A DNA stretch of 64,000 nucleotides, from NCBI RefSeq assembly GCF_021246465.1, contig NZ_JAHRHK010000007.1, positions 147,536 through 211,535 on the forward strand, read 5' to 3'. Shown here in pieces: positions 34,259 through 42,776 of the stretch (positions are counted from its first letter, which is position 1; every line of letters begins with the position of its first letter). Below the pieces are notes generated by a model. That model saw only the letters and a list, made by a program, of their open reading frames with translations, searched no databases and was not told the DNA's origin. The position numbers and the translations under genes were made by a program. The DNA is from Nocardioides sp. R-C-SC26 (GTDB taxonomy: Bacteria; Actinomycetota; Actinomycetes; Propionibacteriales; Nocardioidaceae).

Positions 34259-34293
34259 ATCGTCATCGTCGCGGGCACTTCACACCAAGACGA

Positions 34294-34307
34294 CCATTCA
34301 TGTATGG
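34294..34307. promoter_or_regulatory. Imperfect dyad upstream of the XRE regulator
   Basis: CCATTCATGTATGG is a 14-bp near-palindrome in a locally AT-richer patch between the divergent XRE and DUF6907-type genes. It is a possible operator; support is position only. Confidence 0.25.
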
Positions 34308-34417
34308 GAATCTTTCATCTGCTCGCCCCCGAGCTGTGGAAGACGGTCCGGTGACCGCGGAGACTGTCGGCGGCCACTGCCTAGGGTGCGGCAACCGCTC
34401 TCAGGGAAAGGTCCGCC

Positions 34418-34753
34418 ATGGGATCGCTGCGCCAGTCTCCTCCCCCGTCGTGGCTCGACGAGCCGTGCCCTTCGTGGTGCGCCCGCGTCCATGCCGAAGA
34501 CGACCACCCCGAAGACCGGATACACCGGGCCCCGCCCGTCTTCGTGCCGGGAGTCCTGGCACAGGTCGATCCCGACACGCTGGAACGCGTACCCGAAGCC
34601 GGCACCTTGCTGGTCCAGCGCACGCAGCATCTGAGCGATCCCACGCCGTGGATCCTCGTCACAGAAACCGAGGACGTCGGCAGGCAACTGCTGATGTCCG
34701 AACAGGTCGCACGCCAGCTCGCCGACGCTCTCCACGACCAGTCCCAGGAGTGA
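34418..34753 (+). CDS. DUF6907-type small protein
   Basis: 111 residues, ATG 34418 with Shine-Dalgarno GGGAAAGG. The N-terminal CPSWCARVHAEDDHPEDR contains a Cys-x3-Cys-x3-His arrangement followed by an acidic His-rich stretch, as in the DUF6907 proteins of Streptomyces and relatives. A middle segment (LLVQRTQHLSDPTPWILVTE) and a C-terminal helix (MSEQVARQLADALHDQSQE) follow. Function is unknown. Family members commonly sit beside XRE regulators, as here. A metal site through Cys and His is possible. Confidence 0.7.
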   Translation: MGSLRQSPPPSWLDEPCPSWCARVHAEDDHPEDRIHRAPPVFVPGVLAQVDPDTLERVPEAGTLLVQRTQHLSDPTPWILVTETEDVGRQLLMSEQVARQLADALHDQSQE

Positions 34754-34761
34754 GGTCGACC

Positions 34762-35166
34762 TCAGTCAGCGAGCGCCGAACGCAGATCCGTGTGCACGAA
34801 GTCGTCACCCTTGAAGAGCAGCGCACAGGAGCCGATCGAGGCGACCGCATAGGAGAGGCAGTCTCCGAAGTTGAGCTGCGCCGGGTGACCCGACCCCTTG
34901 CCGTACGCCTGGAAGGCCTCATCGGCGCGCGTGGCGTGCGCGCTCGTGAAGTCCACGACCACAACGCCCACGACCTCGAGGAGTTGGCGCAACTCGGCAT
35001 ACCCGCGCGGACCGACTCTGCGCGCAACCATCGACGCCTCGAGGAGGGTGGGGGCGCCGATCAGCACCTCACGCGTTCGTGCCAGCAGGTCGAAGATCCC
35101 TTCGGACTCGACCTCGGCTCGCAGCACCGCGATGAGGGCGGAGGTGTCGACCGCGATGGGGCTCAC
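34762..35166 (-). CDS. vapC: VapC-type PIN-domain ribonuclease toxin
   Basis: 134 residues. The PIN-domain acidic residues are visible: D7 in IAVDTSALIAV, E43 in LLEASMVARR, D102 in NFGDCLSYAVA and D121/D122 near the C-terminus (LLFKGDDF). VapC toxins cleave tRNA or rRNA using Mg. The GTG start at 35166 overlaps the antitoxin stop (GTGA), the usual antitoxin-first order. It resembles the Rv0624-type mycobacterial VapCs. All catalytic acids are present, so it is probably active. Confidence 0.92.
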   Translation of the reverse strand: MSPIAVDTSALIAVLRAEVESEGIFDLLARTREVLIGAPTLLEASMVARRVGPRGYAELRQLLEVVGVVVVDFTSAHATRADEAFQAYGKGSGHPAQLNFGDCLSYAVASIGSCALLFKGDDFVHTDLRSALAD

Positions 35167-35417
35167 GCCGGCAATCCATCCTCGTCGTACAGATCACCCT
35201 CTGCCGCCCGAAGCGCGACCCGCTCCTCGTCGGTACGTCCAGCAGCCATCCGCCGGTACCAAGCCCACGCGCGGTCCGCGCGTGAATCCTCGTCCGGAAG
35301 CCCGCGGAGGAGCTGTTCCAACGCCTCCTCAATGACTGAGGTCTGGGTCTTCCCAGTCCTGCGCGCCGCTTCACGAGCCAGTTCGTGCACCCGAGGATTC
35401 TTGATGTTGAGACTCAT
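35163..35417 (-). CDS. vapB: VapB-type antitoxin (Psk/Rv0623-like)
   Basis: 84 residues, ATG 35417. The N-terminus MSLNIKNPRVHELAREAARR with TGKTQTSVIEEALEQLL is the short DNA-binding segment of the Rv0623/PSK VapB group. The C-terminal half is acidic and holds the toxin-binding tail (LYDEDGLPA). It should neutralise VapC and repress its own operon. The toxin follows with a 4-bp overlap. Confidence 0.9.
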   Translation of the reverse strand: MSLNIKNPRVHELAREAARRTGKTQTSVIEEALEQLLRGLPDEDSRADRAWAWYRRMAAGRTDEERVALRAAEGDLYDEDGLPA

Positions 35418-35482
35418 GGAGCTGCCCTTCTACCGTCGAGTGGTTCCAGTCTACCTTCGATGTCGCGCGACACCCACAAATG

Positions 35483-35519
35483 CAGAACGGCCCCGCGGAG
35501 ACTCCGCGGGGCCGTTCTG
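35483..35519 (-). terminator. ilvC terminator hairpin
   Basis: Perfect 17-bp stem CAGAACGGCCCCGCGGA and its complement, separated by 3 nt, 36 bp downstream of the ilvC stop. It would end the ilvBNC transcript before vapBC. Confidence 0.8.
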
Positions 35520-35555
35520 GCGAGCTGCTCAGGCAGCCTCAGAGGGCGACGACGA

Positions 35556-36581
35556 TCAGCGCTCGGCCGAGCCCTCGACGTAGTCCTTGTCCTGCTGCTG
35601 CCAGGAGAAGTGCGAGCGCAGCGTCTTGCCGACGGCCTCGATCGGGTGGGCGGCACCCTTGGCGCGCAGCTCCTTGAACTCCGGTCCGCCGGCGTCCTGG
35701 TCGTCGATGAAGCGCTTGGCGAACGCGCCGCTCTGGATGTCGGCGAGCACCGCCTTCATGTTCTCCTTCACCGACGGGTCGATGACACGCGGGCCCGAGA
35801 CGTAGTCGCCGTACTCGGCGGTGTCGGAGACCGACCACCGCTGCTTGGCGATGCCGCCCTCCCACATCAGGTCGACGATGAGCTTGAGCTCGTGGAGGAC
35901 CTCGAAGTAGGCGATCTCACCCTGGTAGCCGGCCTCGGTCAGGGTCTCGTAGCCGTACTGGATCAGCTGCGAGACACCACCGCAGAGGACCGACTGCTCG
36001 CCGAACAGGTCGGTCTCGGTCTCCTCGGTGAAGGTGGTCTTGATGACGCCGGCGCGAGTACCGCCGATGGCCTTGGCGTAGGACTTCGCGAGCTCCCAGG
36101 CCGAACCGCTGGCGTCCTGCTCGACGGCGATGATGTCCGGGATACCGCGACCCGCGACGTACTCGCGACGCACGGTGTGACCCGGAGCCTTCGGCGCGAC
36201 CAGGATCACGTCGACGCCCTCGGGCGCCTCGATGTAGCCGAAACGCACGTTGAAGCCGTGACCGAAGACCAGCGTGTCGCCGGCGGCCAGATGCGGCTCG
36301 ATGGACTCCTTGTAGAGGTGACGCTGCACCTGGTCGGGAGCGAGGATGACGATGACGTCGGACTCCTCCACGGCCTCAGCCGGGGTGAGGACCTTCAGGC
36401 CCTCCTCCTCGGCCTTGGCGCGGCTCTTGGAGCCCTCGGGCAGACCGACGCGGACGTCGACACCGGAGTCACGCAGGTTCAGGGCGTGGGCGTGTCCCTG
36501 CGAGCCGTAGCCGATGACGGCCACGTTCTTGCCCTGGATCAGCGACAGATCGGCGTCGTCGTCGTAGAACATCTCAGCCAC
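35556..36581 (-). CDS. ilvC: Ketol-acid reductoisomerase (class I)
   Basis: 341 residues, GTG 36581 ([16 protein letters not shown]) behind AAGGAG. The enzyme converts acetolactate or acetohydroxybutyrate with NADPH and Mg. Seen: nucleotide site GYGSQG (24-29); R44, S51 and S53 that select NADPH; K130; and the metal ligands D190 and E194 in TDLFGEQ. The C-terminus carries the second acidic set ([13 protein letters not shown]). Length fits the short class I form. It follows ilvN after about 80 bp containing a dispersed repeat, and its own Shine-Dalgarno suggests independent initiation within the operon. Confidence 0.97.
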   Translation of the reverse strand: MAEMFYDDDADLSLIQGKNVAVIGYGSQGHAHALNLRDSGVDVRVGLPEGSKSRAKAEEEGLKVLTPAEAVEESDVIVILAPDQVQRHLYKESIEPHLAAGDTLVFGHGFNVRFGYIEAPEGVDVILVAPKAPGHTVRREYVAGRGIPDIIAVEQDASGSAWELAKSYAKAIGGTRAGVIKTTFTEETETDLFGEQSVLCGGVSQLIQYGYETLTEAGYQGEIAYFEVLHELKLIVDLMWEGGIAKQRWSVSDTAEYGDYVSGPRVIDPSVKENMKAVLADIQSGAFAKRFIDDQDAGGPEFKELRAKGAAHPIEAVGKTLRSHFSWQQQDKDYVEGSAER

Positions 36582-36620
36582 GGGTGGCTTCTCCTTCTGA
36601 TAGTCGCTTGCGTCAATGGC

Positions 36621-36658
36621 GGTGGTTTCGAGGCTCGCAAGCTCGCACCTCAACCACC
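36621..36658. repeat. Dispersed extragenic palindrome (REP-like)
   Basis: A 38-bp element starting GGTGGTTTCGAGG and ending CACCTCAACCACC, in the ilvN-ilvC gap. The arms pair (GGTGGTT/AACCACC). It shares the TTTCGAG...CTCAACCACCG frame with the array at the right end of the window (63757 onward), so it belongs to a dispersed family. Confidence 0.6.
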
Positions 36659-36664
36659 GTAGGA

Positions 36665-37228
36665 CTAAGCCGTAGCGGGGGGAACCGGGACGCTGACCGG
36701 GCGCAGCGTGCGCTCGGAGATCGAGCGCGAACCACGACCGATCGCCACCTGGCCAGACTGCACCAGCTCGCGGATACCGAACGGCTCGAGCACCGCGAGG
36801 AAGTCCGCGATCTTGCCGGCGTTGCCGGTGATCTGGATCGTGACGGCGTCCGGAGCGACGTCGATCACCTTGGCCCGGAAGAGCTGCACGGTGTCGAGCA
36901 CCTGCCCGCGCGTCTCGGTGGTCGCGGCGACCTTGACGAGGACGAGCTCGCGGTTGACCGAGGCGTCGGGGTCCAGCTCGACGATCTTGATGACCTCGAC
37001 CAGCTTGTTCAGCTGCTTGGTCACCTGCTCCAGCGGCGTGGCCTCGACGTCGACGACGATCGTCATCCGCGAGATGTCGGGGTGCTCGGTGGGGCCGACG
37101 GCGAGCGAGTGGATGTTGAACGCCCGTCGGCTGAACAGCGCCGCGATGCGCGCAAGCACACCGGGCTTGTTCTCGACGAGAACGCTGAGCGTGTGGCGAC
37201 CGCCGGTCACCGGATGAGCGGCGCTCAC
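36665..37228 (-). CDS. ilvN: Acetolactate synthase small (regulatory) subunit
   Basis: 187 residues. An N-terminal ACT domain ([20 protein letters not shown], residues 12-32 onward) includes the [20 protein letters not shown] segment that binds valine. A second ACT-like domain covers about 90-165. It confers feedback inhibition on the catalytic subunit IlvB. The GTG start at 37228 gives a GTGA overlap with the ilvB stop. Longer in-frame readings into ilvB are not coding. Confidence 0.96.
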   Translation of the reverse strand: MSAAHPVTGGRHTLSVLVENKPGVLARIAALFSRRAFNIHSLAVGPTEHPDISRMTIVVDVEATPLEQVTKQLNKLVEVIKIVELDPDASVNRELVLVKVAATTETRGQVLDTVQLFRAKVIDVAPDAVTIQITGNAGKIADFLAVLEPFGIRELVQSGQVAIGRGSRSISERTLRPVSVPVPPATA

Positions 37229-38964
37229 AGGTCGTCCTCCTCGAAGTCGGGCGCGATGTCGCGCGCGTACTTGATGTCGTCGTTGCTGGTGCCGGCGGCG
37301 ACCATGGGCCACACCATCGCGTCGCGGTGCACCCGGAAGTCGACGACGACGGGCACGTCGTTGATCTCCATCGCCTTGGCGATCACCGCGTCGACGTCGT
37401 CGGGGCTCTCGCAGGACAGACCCACGCAGCCGTAGGCGTCGGCCAGCTTGACGAAGTCGGGGATGCGCTTGGAGTGCAGATCGGTGTTGGAGTAGCGCTC
37501 GTTGTAGAAGAGCGTCTGCCACTGCCGCACCATGCCGAGCGACTCGTTGTTGATCACGGCGACCTTGATCGGGATGTCGTTGATCGCGCAGGTGGCCAGC
37601 TCCTGGTTGGTCATCTGGAAGCACCCGTCACCGTCGACGGCCCACACGACCTTGTCGGGCATGCCGACCTTGGCGCCCATCGCGGCCGGCACGGCGAAGC
37701 CCATGGTGCCCAGCCCCCCGGAGTTGATCCACTTGTTCGGCTGCTCGTATCCGAAGTAGTGGGCGGCCCACATCTGATGCTGGCCCACCCCCGCGGTGAC
37801 GATCGTGTCCGGGCCGGAGATGGCGCCCAGTCGCTCGATCACGTGCTGCGGAGCCAGCCCGGACGGCGGCGCGTCGTACCCGAGCGGGTACCGGCCCTTC
37901 ACGCCGCCCAGGAAGGTCGTCCACCCCTCGAAGTCGCCGGTGTGGCCGGCGTCGGCCTGGGTGCGCAGCATCGCCATCAGGTCGATCAGCACCTCGCGCA
38001 CGTCGCCCACGATCGGGACGTCGGCGTGTCGGTTCTTGCCGATCTCGGCAGGGTCGATGTCGGCGTGGATCACCTTGGCGTGGGGCGCGAAGGAGTCCAG
38101 GTTGCCGGTGACGCGGTCGTCGAACCGGGCGCCGAGGCTGATGATCAGGTCGCTCTTCTGCAATCCCGCGACGGCGGCCACGGTGCCGTGCATGCCGGGC
38201 ATGCCCAGGTGCAGCGGGTGGCTGTCGGGGAACGCGCCGCGCGCCATCAGCGTGGTGACGACGGGCATCCCGGTGAGTTCGACCAGCTCGGCGAGCTCCT
38301 TGGACGCCGCCGCACGGATCGTGCCGCCGCCGACGTAGAGCACCGGGCGACGCGACTCCAGGATCAGCCGGGTCGCCTCGCGGATCTGCTTGGCGTGCGG
38401 CTTCGTCACCGGTCGGTAGCCCGGCAACTGGATCTCGGTGGGCCACTCGAACGACGTCATCGTCTGCAGCGCCGACTTGGTGACGTCGACGAGGACCGGT
38501 CCCGGGCGGCCGGTCGAGGCGATGTGGAAGGCCTCGGCGACGATGCGCGGGATGTCGAGCGGGTCGGTGATCAGGAAGTTGTGCTTGGTGATCGGCATCG
38601 TGATGCCGCGGATGTCGGCCTCCTGGAAGGCGTCGGTCCCGATCATCGAGGCGCCGACCTGACCGGTGACCGCGACCATCGGGACCGAGTCCATGTGCGC
38701 GTCGGCGATCGGGGTGACCAGGTTCGTCGCACCCGGACCCGAGGTCGCCATGCAGACGCCGACACGCCCGGTCGCGGCCGCGTAGCCCTGGGCGGCGTGC
38801 CCGGCGCCCTGCTCGTGGCGCACCAGGATGTGCCGGATGGTGGAGTCCATCAACGGGTCGTAGGCGGGGAGGATCGCGCCGCCCGGGATGCCGAAGATGG
38901 TGTCGACGCCTGCCGACTCCAACGACTTGATGAGGCTCTGTGCGCCTGTGATCTCTGCGCTCAT
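37225..38964 (-). CDS. ilvB: Acetolactate synthase large (catalytic) subunit
   Basis: 579 residues, ThDP-dependent. It condenses pyruvate with pyruvate or 2-ketobutyrate. Seen: [14 protein letters not shown] (23-36), catalytic E51 in [15 protein letters not shown], the FAD domain (about 190-340), and the ThDP/Mg motif [18 protein letters not shown] near 448-465. Start is ATG 38964. The transcript carries a 130-nt leader with attenuator (39042-39138). It heads the ilvBNC operon. Confidence 0.97.
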   Translation of the reverse strand: MSAEITGAQSLIKSLESAGVDTIFGIPGGAILPAYDPLMDSTIRHILVRHEQGAGHAAQGYAAATGRVGVCMATSGPGATNLVTPIADAHMDSVPMVAVTGQVGASMIGTDAFQEADIRGITMPITKHNFLITDPLDIPRIVAEAFHIASTGRPGPVLVDVTKSALQTMTSFEWPTEIQLPGYRPVTKPHAKQIREATRLILESRRPVLYVGGGTIRAAASKELAELVELTGMPVVTTLMARGAFPDSHPLHLGMPGMHGTVAAVAGLQKSDLIISLGARFDDRVTGNLDSFAPHAKVIHADIDPAEIGKNRHADVPIVGDVREVLIDLMAMLRTQADAGHTGDFEGWTTFLGGVKGRYPLGYDAPPSGLAPQHVIERLGAISGPDTIVTAGVGQHQMWAAHYFGYEQPNKWINSGGLGTMGFAVPAAMGAKVGMPDKVVWAVDGDGCFQMTNQELATCAINDIPIKVAVINNESLGMVRQWQTLFYNERYSNTDLHSKRIPDFVKLADAYGCVGLSCESPDDVDAVIAKAMEINDVPVVVDFRVHRDAMVWPMVAAGTSNDDIKYARDIAPDFEEDDL

Positions 38965-39041
38965 GCCGGTTGAGTTCCTTTGCGTGGGTGATGGAGCGGT
39001 CGAGGTGTCCTGCGGCCCGTGCCGCGCGGCATCCGGGCAAC

Positions 39042-39074
39042 AAAAAACCCCTCGGCCGTCTGGCTTCGAGGGGT
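39042..39074 (-). terminator. ilvB transcription attenuator
   Basis: On the minus strand ACCCCTCG and CGAGGGGT form a stem followed at once by TTTTTT, the only clear U-tract terminator in the window. It lies 23 nt after the leader-peptide stop. A competing pairing exists between GACGCGCCGGC (in the leader peptide end) and GGCCAGCGCGTC just before the terminator, giving an antiterminator-like alternative. Confidence 0.85.
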
Positions 39075-39096
39075 GACGCGCTGGCCGGTGGTGAGA

Positions 39097-39138
39097 TCAG
39101 CCGGCGCGTCGGGTGCGTACGAGAAGGTTGCAGGACAT
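39097..39138 (-). CDS. ilvB leader peptide (13 aa)
   Basis: ATG 39138 to TGA, product MSCNLLVRTRRAG. The consecutive Leu-Leu-Val codons (CTT CTC GTA) are those whose charging the ilv operon would need to sense. Stalling there would free the downstream sequence to form the antiterminator. TACGCT lies 6 nt before the ATG and there is no Shine-Dalgarno, so the leader mRNA is probably leaderless. Short peptides of this kind precede ilvB in Corynebacterium and Streptomyces. Confidence 0.82.
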   Translation of the reverse strand: MSCNLLVRTRRAG

Positions 39139-39144
39139 GCCTAC

Positions 39145-39150
39145 AGCGTA
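39145..39150 (-). promoter_or_regulatory. -10 hexamer of the ilvBNC promoter
   Basis: Minus-strand TACGCT, 6 nt before the leader-peptide ATG. A TTGTCG 21 nt further upstream is a weak -35 candidate; spacing is long. Confidence 0.45.
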
Positions 39151-39251
39151 GCCGCCGCGGCCCCGTTGCCGCGACAAGTCTGCCACTCCTCCCAGATGCC
39201 AAGACGGGCGTCCCGCGGAGCGGCGGAGATTCCGCGTGGCGGACGGGCGGG

Positions 39252-39938
39252 TCAGGCGGGTTCCCGACCCACCCAGGTCGTCACGCAGGCGCGATTCCCC
39301 TGGGCGTCGGCGAGCACCCAGAACGACGGCGCACGACCGTCGCTCACCATCGTGCCGCCGGCATCGAGCACGGCCTGGATCCGTAGCTCGGCGACCTCGG
39401 GCGGCACCCGGACGTCGAGATGCCAGGTCTGGGACGGCGTCTCGGTGGCGGCACCGGTCGGGCCCGCGGCCTGTTGGAACCAGATCGTCGGACCCCGGCC
39501 ACCGGGGTCGGCGAGCTCGTCCTCCTCCTCGCCCTCATAGCCGAGCAGCGCCGCCCAGAACGGCCGGATCGCGGCGGCGTCGGGGGTGTCGAGGGCGAGC
39601 TCGAGGACGGCGGTATCGCGCGGACGCGGCGTCGCGCCACGGGAGCCGGCGATCCGGCTGATCTCGCGGGCCAGCCGGACGTCGCGCTGGGTGACTCCCC
39701 CGACATCGTGGCTGCTGAGCCGGACGTCGAGCCGGCCGTAGCTCAGATCGATGTCGGGATGGTGGTCCATCTCCTCCGCGACGGCGCCGACCTCGGCCGC
39801 GATCTGCAGCGCGGTCGCGAAGTCGCCGGTGTCGAAGCGAGCGTGCAGCCGGGCGAACAGCAGCCGCCAGTCCTCCAGCAGCTCGGCCTCGACATCGTGG
39901 CCGGAGAGGACGACCCGGTCTTCCTCGGTGATGCTCAT
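39252..39938 (-). CDS. Pterin-4a-carbinolamine dehydratase-like domain fused to a VOC/glyoxalase-like domain
   Basis: 228 residues. Residues 1-95 form a PCD/DCoH-type domain with the catalytic motif DHHPDI (58-63) and the partner histidine H77 in LSSHDVGGVTQRD. Residues about 108-228 form a VOC/glyoxalase-like domain (AVLELALDTPDAAAIRPFWA near 109-128 and WVLADAQGNRACVTTWVGRE at the end). PCD recycles 4a-hydroxytetrahydropterin; no aromatic amino-acid hydroxylase is near. The fusion may channel or sense a pterin, but function of the VOC part is unknown. It stands alone between ilvB and the MFS gene. Confidence 0.82.
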   Translation of the reverse strand: MSITEEDRVVLSGHDVEAELLEDWRLLFARLHARFDTGDFATALQIAAEVGAVAEEMDHHPDIDLSYGRLDVRLSSHDVGGVTQRDVRLAREISRIAGSRGATPRPRDTAVLELALDTPDAAAIRPFWAALLGYEGEEEDELADPGGRGPTIWFQQAAGPTGAATETPSQTWHLDVRVPPEVAELRIQAVLDAGGTMVSDGRAPSFWVLADAQGNRACVTTWVGREPA

Positions 39939-40017
39939 CGCAGCTCTCCCTCGTCGATCTCACCGAATCTCGTGCGGGTGGCACAGTCGGTGTCTACCCG
40001 CTGCGGCCCACCCGTGG

Positions 40018-40033
40018 CCCACCCCCAGGTGGG
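40018..40033 (-). terminator. Short hairpin after the MFS gene
   Basis: CCCACC-CCCA-GGTGGG, a 6-bp stem directly after the MFS stop. No U-tract. A weak terminator candidate. Confidence 0.3.
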
Positions 40034-41284
40034 TCAGAGCTGCCCGGACGGCGAGCCCTCCACGCCCGGTGGCTCCTGCGGTCGGGTCTCCGGGGCGGTC
40101 ACCCACGGCAGTGCGGCAAGCAGCGCCACCGCACCGGTCAGGGCGAACGCCCACCCGTAGCCCACCTGGTCGGCCACGATCCCGACCAGCACCGGGCCGA
40201 GGATGGCCCCGGCGTCCTGAGCCATCTGGAAGACCGAGAGCACCCGGCCGCTGCCGCGCTCGTTGCCGACCACGTCGGCCACAGCGGCCTGCTGCGCGGG
40301 GTTGACGAAACCGCCGCCGACGCCGGAGAAGACCGACAGCACGAGCAGCACTGCGAGGGAGCCGCTCCATCCGATCAGCCCCAGCCCGAGCGCCGTCACG
40401 ACCAGCCCGAGCAGCACCGTCGGGCGACGCCCGACGGTGTCGGTCATCCGGCCTCCGCGCGGCAGCGTGAGCGCCGTGCCCAGCGCGGCGAGGGCGAGCG
40501 CGAGGCCGGCGACCCACGGACCGTCGTGAACGGCGACGGCGAACTGGGGCACCACGGCGACCCGCACGCCGAAGTTGCACCACCCGTTGGCGAACGCGGA
40601 GGCGAGACCGGCGCGGTAGGTGGGGTGCGCCCAGGCCTCGGCCAAGGACATCGGGTCCGCCGGGGTCGGCCTCGGCGCGCCGTCGGGCAGCGGTGCCTCA
40701 CGCAGCCTCAGCGCGACCACCCCGGCCGCGATGATCAACACCACGGCGTAGATCACGAACGGCGCGCGGAGCCCGAAACCCGCGAGTGCACCGCCGACGA
40801 GCGGCCCGACCATGCCGCCCAGCAGGAAGGCCGAGGCGTAGACCGAGGAGACTCGGCCCCGCATCGACGGCGGCGCGAGCCGGACCAGCAGGGCCATCGC
40901 CGAGACGGTGAACATCGTGGAGCCGATGCCGCCCAGGCCGCGCAGCACCAGGAGCTGGTGGTAGTCCTGGGCGCCCGCGGTGGCCAGACTGGACACCGCG
41001 ACGAGCATCAGGCCGCCGAGGTAGACCGGTCGCTCGCCGAGCCGGGAGACGAGCGCTCCCCCGGCAGGGGCGAACAGGAGCCGGAAGAACGCGAAGATCG
41101 ACACCACCGCCGACGCTGCCGCGACTCCGACGTCGAAGCTGCGCGCGTAGGCGGGCAGCACCGGCGAGACGATCCCGAAGCCGATCGCGATGACGAACGC
41201 GGAGCCGATGAGCACCCGGATCTCCGGGGGCAGCGGTGCCGGAGCCGGCGTTCGTGCGGCCCGACGTCGGAACGGCCGGCTCAC
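40034..41284 (-). CDS. Major facilitator superfamily transporter
   Basis: 416 residues with 12 predicted membrane helices, GTG 41284. The basic cytosolic N-terminus (SRPFRRRAARTPAP) precedes helix 1 (VLIGSAFVIAIGFGIVSPVL). Loop 2-3 has SRLGERPVYLGGLMLV, resembling the MFS GxLaDrxGrk motif, and the second half repeats it as GGRMTDTVGRRPTVLLGL. Helix 5 contains LLGGMVGPLVGGALAG, close to the drug-antiporter motif C. It is probably a drug/metabolite:H+ antiporter of the DHA1 type; the substrate is not predictable. Confidence 0.9.
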   Translation of the reverse strand: MSRPFRRRAARTPAPAPLPPEIRVLIGSAFVIAIGFGIVSPVLPAYARSFDVGVAAASAVVSIFAFFRLLFAPAGGALVSRLGERPVYLGGLMLVAVSSLATAGAQDYHQLLVLRGLGGIGSTMFTVSAMALLVRLAPPSMRGRVSSVYASAFLLGGMVGPLVGGALAGFGLRAPFVIYAVVLIIAAGVVALRLREAPLPDGAPRPTPADPMSLAEAWAHPTYRAGLASAFANGWCNFGVRVAVVPQFAVAVHDGPWVAGLALALAALGTALTLPRGGRMTDTVGRRPTVLLGLVVTALGLGLIGWSGSLAVLLVLSVFSGVGGGFVNPAQQAAVADVVGNERGSGRVLSVFQMAQDAGAILGPVLVGIVADQVGYGWAFALTGAVALLAALPWVTAPETRPQEPPGVEGSPSGQL

Positions 41285-41390
41285 GTGAGGATCACGACGC
41301 GCGATCCTGCCATGCGTCGGGCCGGCCGAGGCGCGCTACCCGCCGTCAGCGGGCGGCGATCAGCACGGCCGGGTGGCGGGCTCGGCAGGG

Positions 41391-42731
41391 TCAGGATCGG
41401 TGGGGTGCGCCCGAGGTCCGGCGCAGCAACACGATGATCGCCGCGCCGAGGCCGAGCACGACCACGGTCAGGACGGCGATCAGTGCGACCGCCCACGCAG
41501 GCACTCCGCTCCCGTCGTCCGCCGCCGCCTGGTCCACCTCGCCGGTCGAGTCCCCCGGCGAGGTGGTCTCGTCGGCGTCGTCAGGACCGGCCGAGGGGTC
41601 CGCGGTCGGCGTCGGTGCGGCGCTCGCGTCGCCGACCACCTCGATGACGAAGTCGTAGGAGATCGGCGTGGTGGTCGCCCCCGCGTCGACCTCCACCACG
41701 AGGTAATGGGTGCCCGAGGTGCGCAGGCCGTCGTCGAACGACTCGAGCTGGAAGGTCGTGGCGACGCCGTCGCGGTTGAACCCGTTGTCGAAGTCGATCT
41801 GGCCGTCGCTCGGATCACGCAGCTGAGCGGCCAGGCAGCATCCGTACTCGGTGCGGCCGTCCTCGGTGATACGAGCCCGCACGACCTGGCCCTCCACGCC
41901 CTCGAAGGAGTACCAGCGCGCCTCGCCACCCGTGACGTCGTCGGCGTAGGTCTCGCCGACGGTGACCGGCGCGGCCTGGGTGATCGCCGTCCCACCCTCG
42001 ACCCTGGTGCCGGAGGTTTCGAACCGCCGCGTCGCGCGATCGGCGGAGGCCTCGAGCTGCCGGGTGAGCTCCTTGGCGTCGTCGGCGGTCACGAACTCTC
42101 CCCCGGTCACCCGCGCGACGCAGGCCAGCTGTCGCCGGGCGGCCTTGTTGCCCGCGAGCAGCAGACCGACCGTGTCGATCCGGACGTCGATCCCCTGCTT
42201 GCTCAGATCGCGCGCGGCCTGGCACGGCTCGGGCGCTCCGCAGGTGTCCTCACCATCGGAGATCAGCACGATGCTGCGTGGCCCCTGGGGGCTGAAGTCG
42301 CCGGCGGCCTCACGGAGGGAGTAGCCGATCGGCGTGAAGCCGGTCGGACTCGCGCTCTCCACGGCGGCCTCGATGGCGCCCCCGGTCTCGTCGACCGGCC
42401 CGATCGGCACGGCCAGACCGGTGTCGCGACAGCCCTGCCGCTCGTTGTCGCCGGCGTAGTCGGCGCCGTAGAGGCGCAACCCCACCGGCGAGGTCTCCGG
42501 CACGCCGTCCAGCAGAGCGGCGACCGCCTGACGGGCGCCCCTCATCAGCGTGGTCCCGTCGGCGTCCTTGCGCGCCATCGACCCGGACACGTCGAGGATC
42601 ACCAGCAGTTCGCCGGTGCTCTCCGTCGGCTCGGCCGACGCCGGAGAAGAGGCGAGAGCCAGCATCGGCGCGAGGAGCAGCGCTGCGACGAGCGCGCGGG
42701 CGGGGCCGGAGACCTTGCGAGAGATGAGCAC
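41391..42731 (-). CDS. Secreted, membrane-anchored VWA-domain protein
   Basis: 446 residues, GTG 42731. A signal peptide ends at ASSPASA-EP (about residue 33). The VWA domain has intact MIDAS DVSGSM (near 48-53) and SIVLISDGEDTCG near 134-146. A beta-rich domain follows (about 235-375), with YSFEGVEGQVVRARI. A low-complexity Asp/Ser/Thr linker leads to a C-terminal membrane helix (VALIAVLTVVVLGLGAAIIV) and a basic tail RRTSGAPHRS. The domain faces outside. Cys pairs suggest disulphides. Partner unknown; it lies 45 bp after kynU on the same strand but no functional link is evident. Confidence 0.85.
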   Translation of the reverse strand: MLISRKVSGPARALVAALLLAPMLALASSPASAEPTESTGELLVILDVSGSMARKDADGTTLMRGARQAVAALLDGVPETSPVGLRLYGADYAGDNERQGCRDTGLAVPIGPVDETGGAIEAAVESASPTGFTPIGYSLREAAGDFSPQGPRSIVLISDGEDTCGAPEPCQAARDLSKQGIDVRIDTVGLLLAGNKAARRQLACVARVTGGEFVTADDAKELTRQLEASADRATRRFETSGTRVEGGTAITQAAPVTVGETYADDVTGGEARWYSFEGVEGQVVRARITEDGRTEYGCCLAAQLRDPSDGQIDFDNGFNRDGVATTFQLESFDDGLRTSGTHYLVVEVDAGATTTPISYDFVIEVVGDASAAPTPTADPSAGPDDADETTSPGDSTGEVDQAAADDGSGVPAWAVALIAVLTVVVLGLGAAIIVLLRRTSGAPHRS

Positions 42732-42776
42732 GCCATGGCCCTACCCAGCGAGGACGGTTCCGACACCCGTCGTCGT

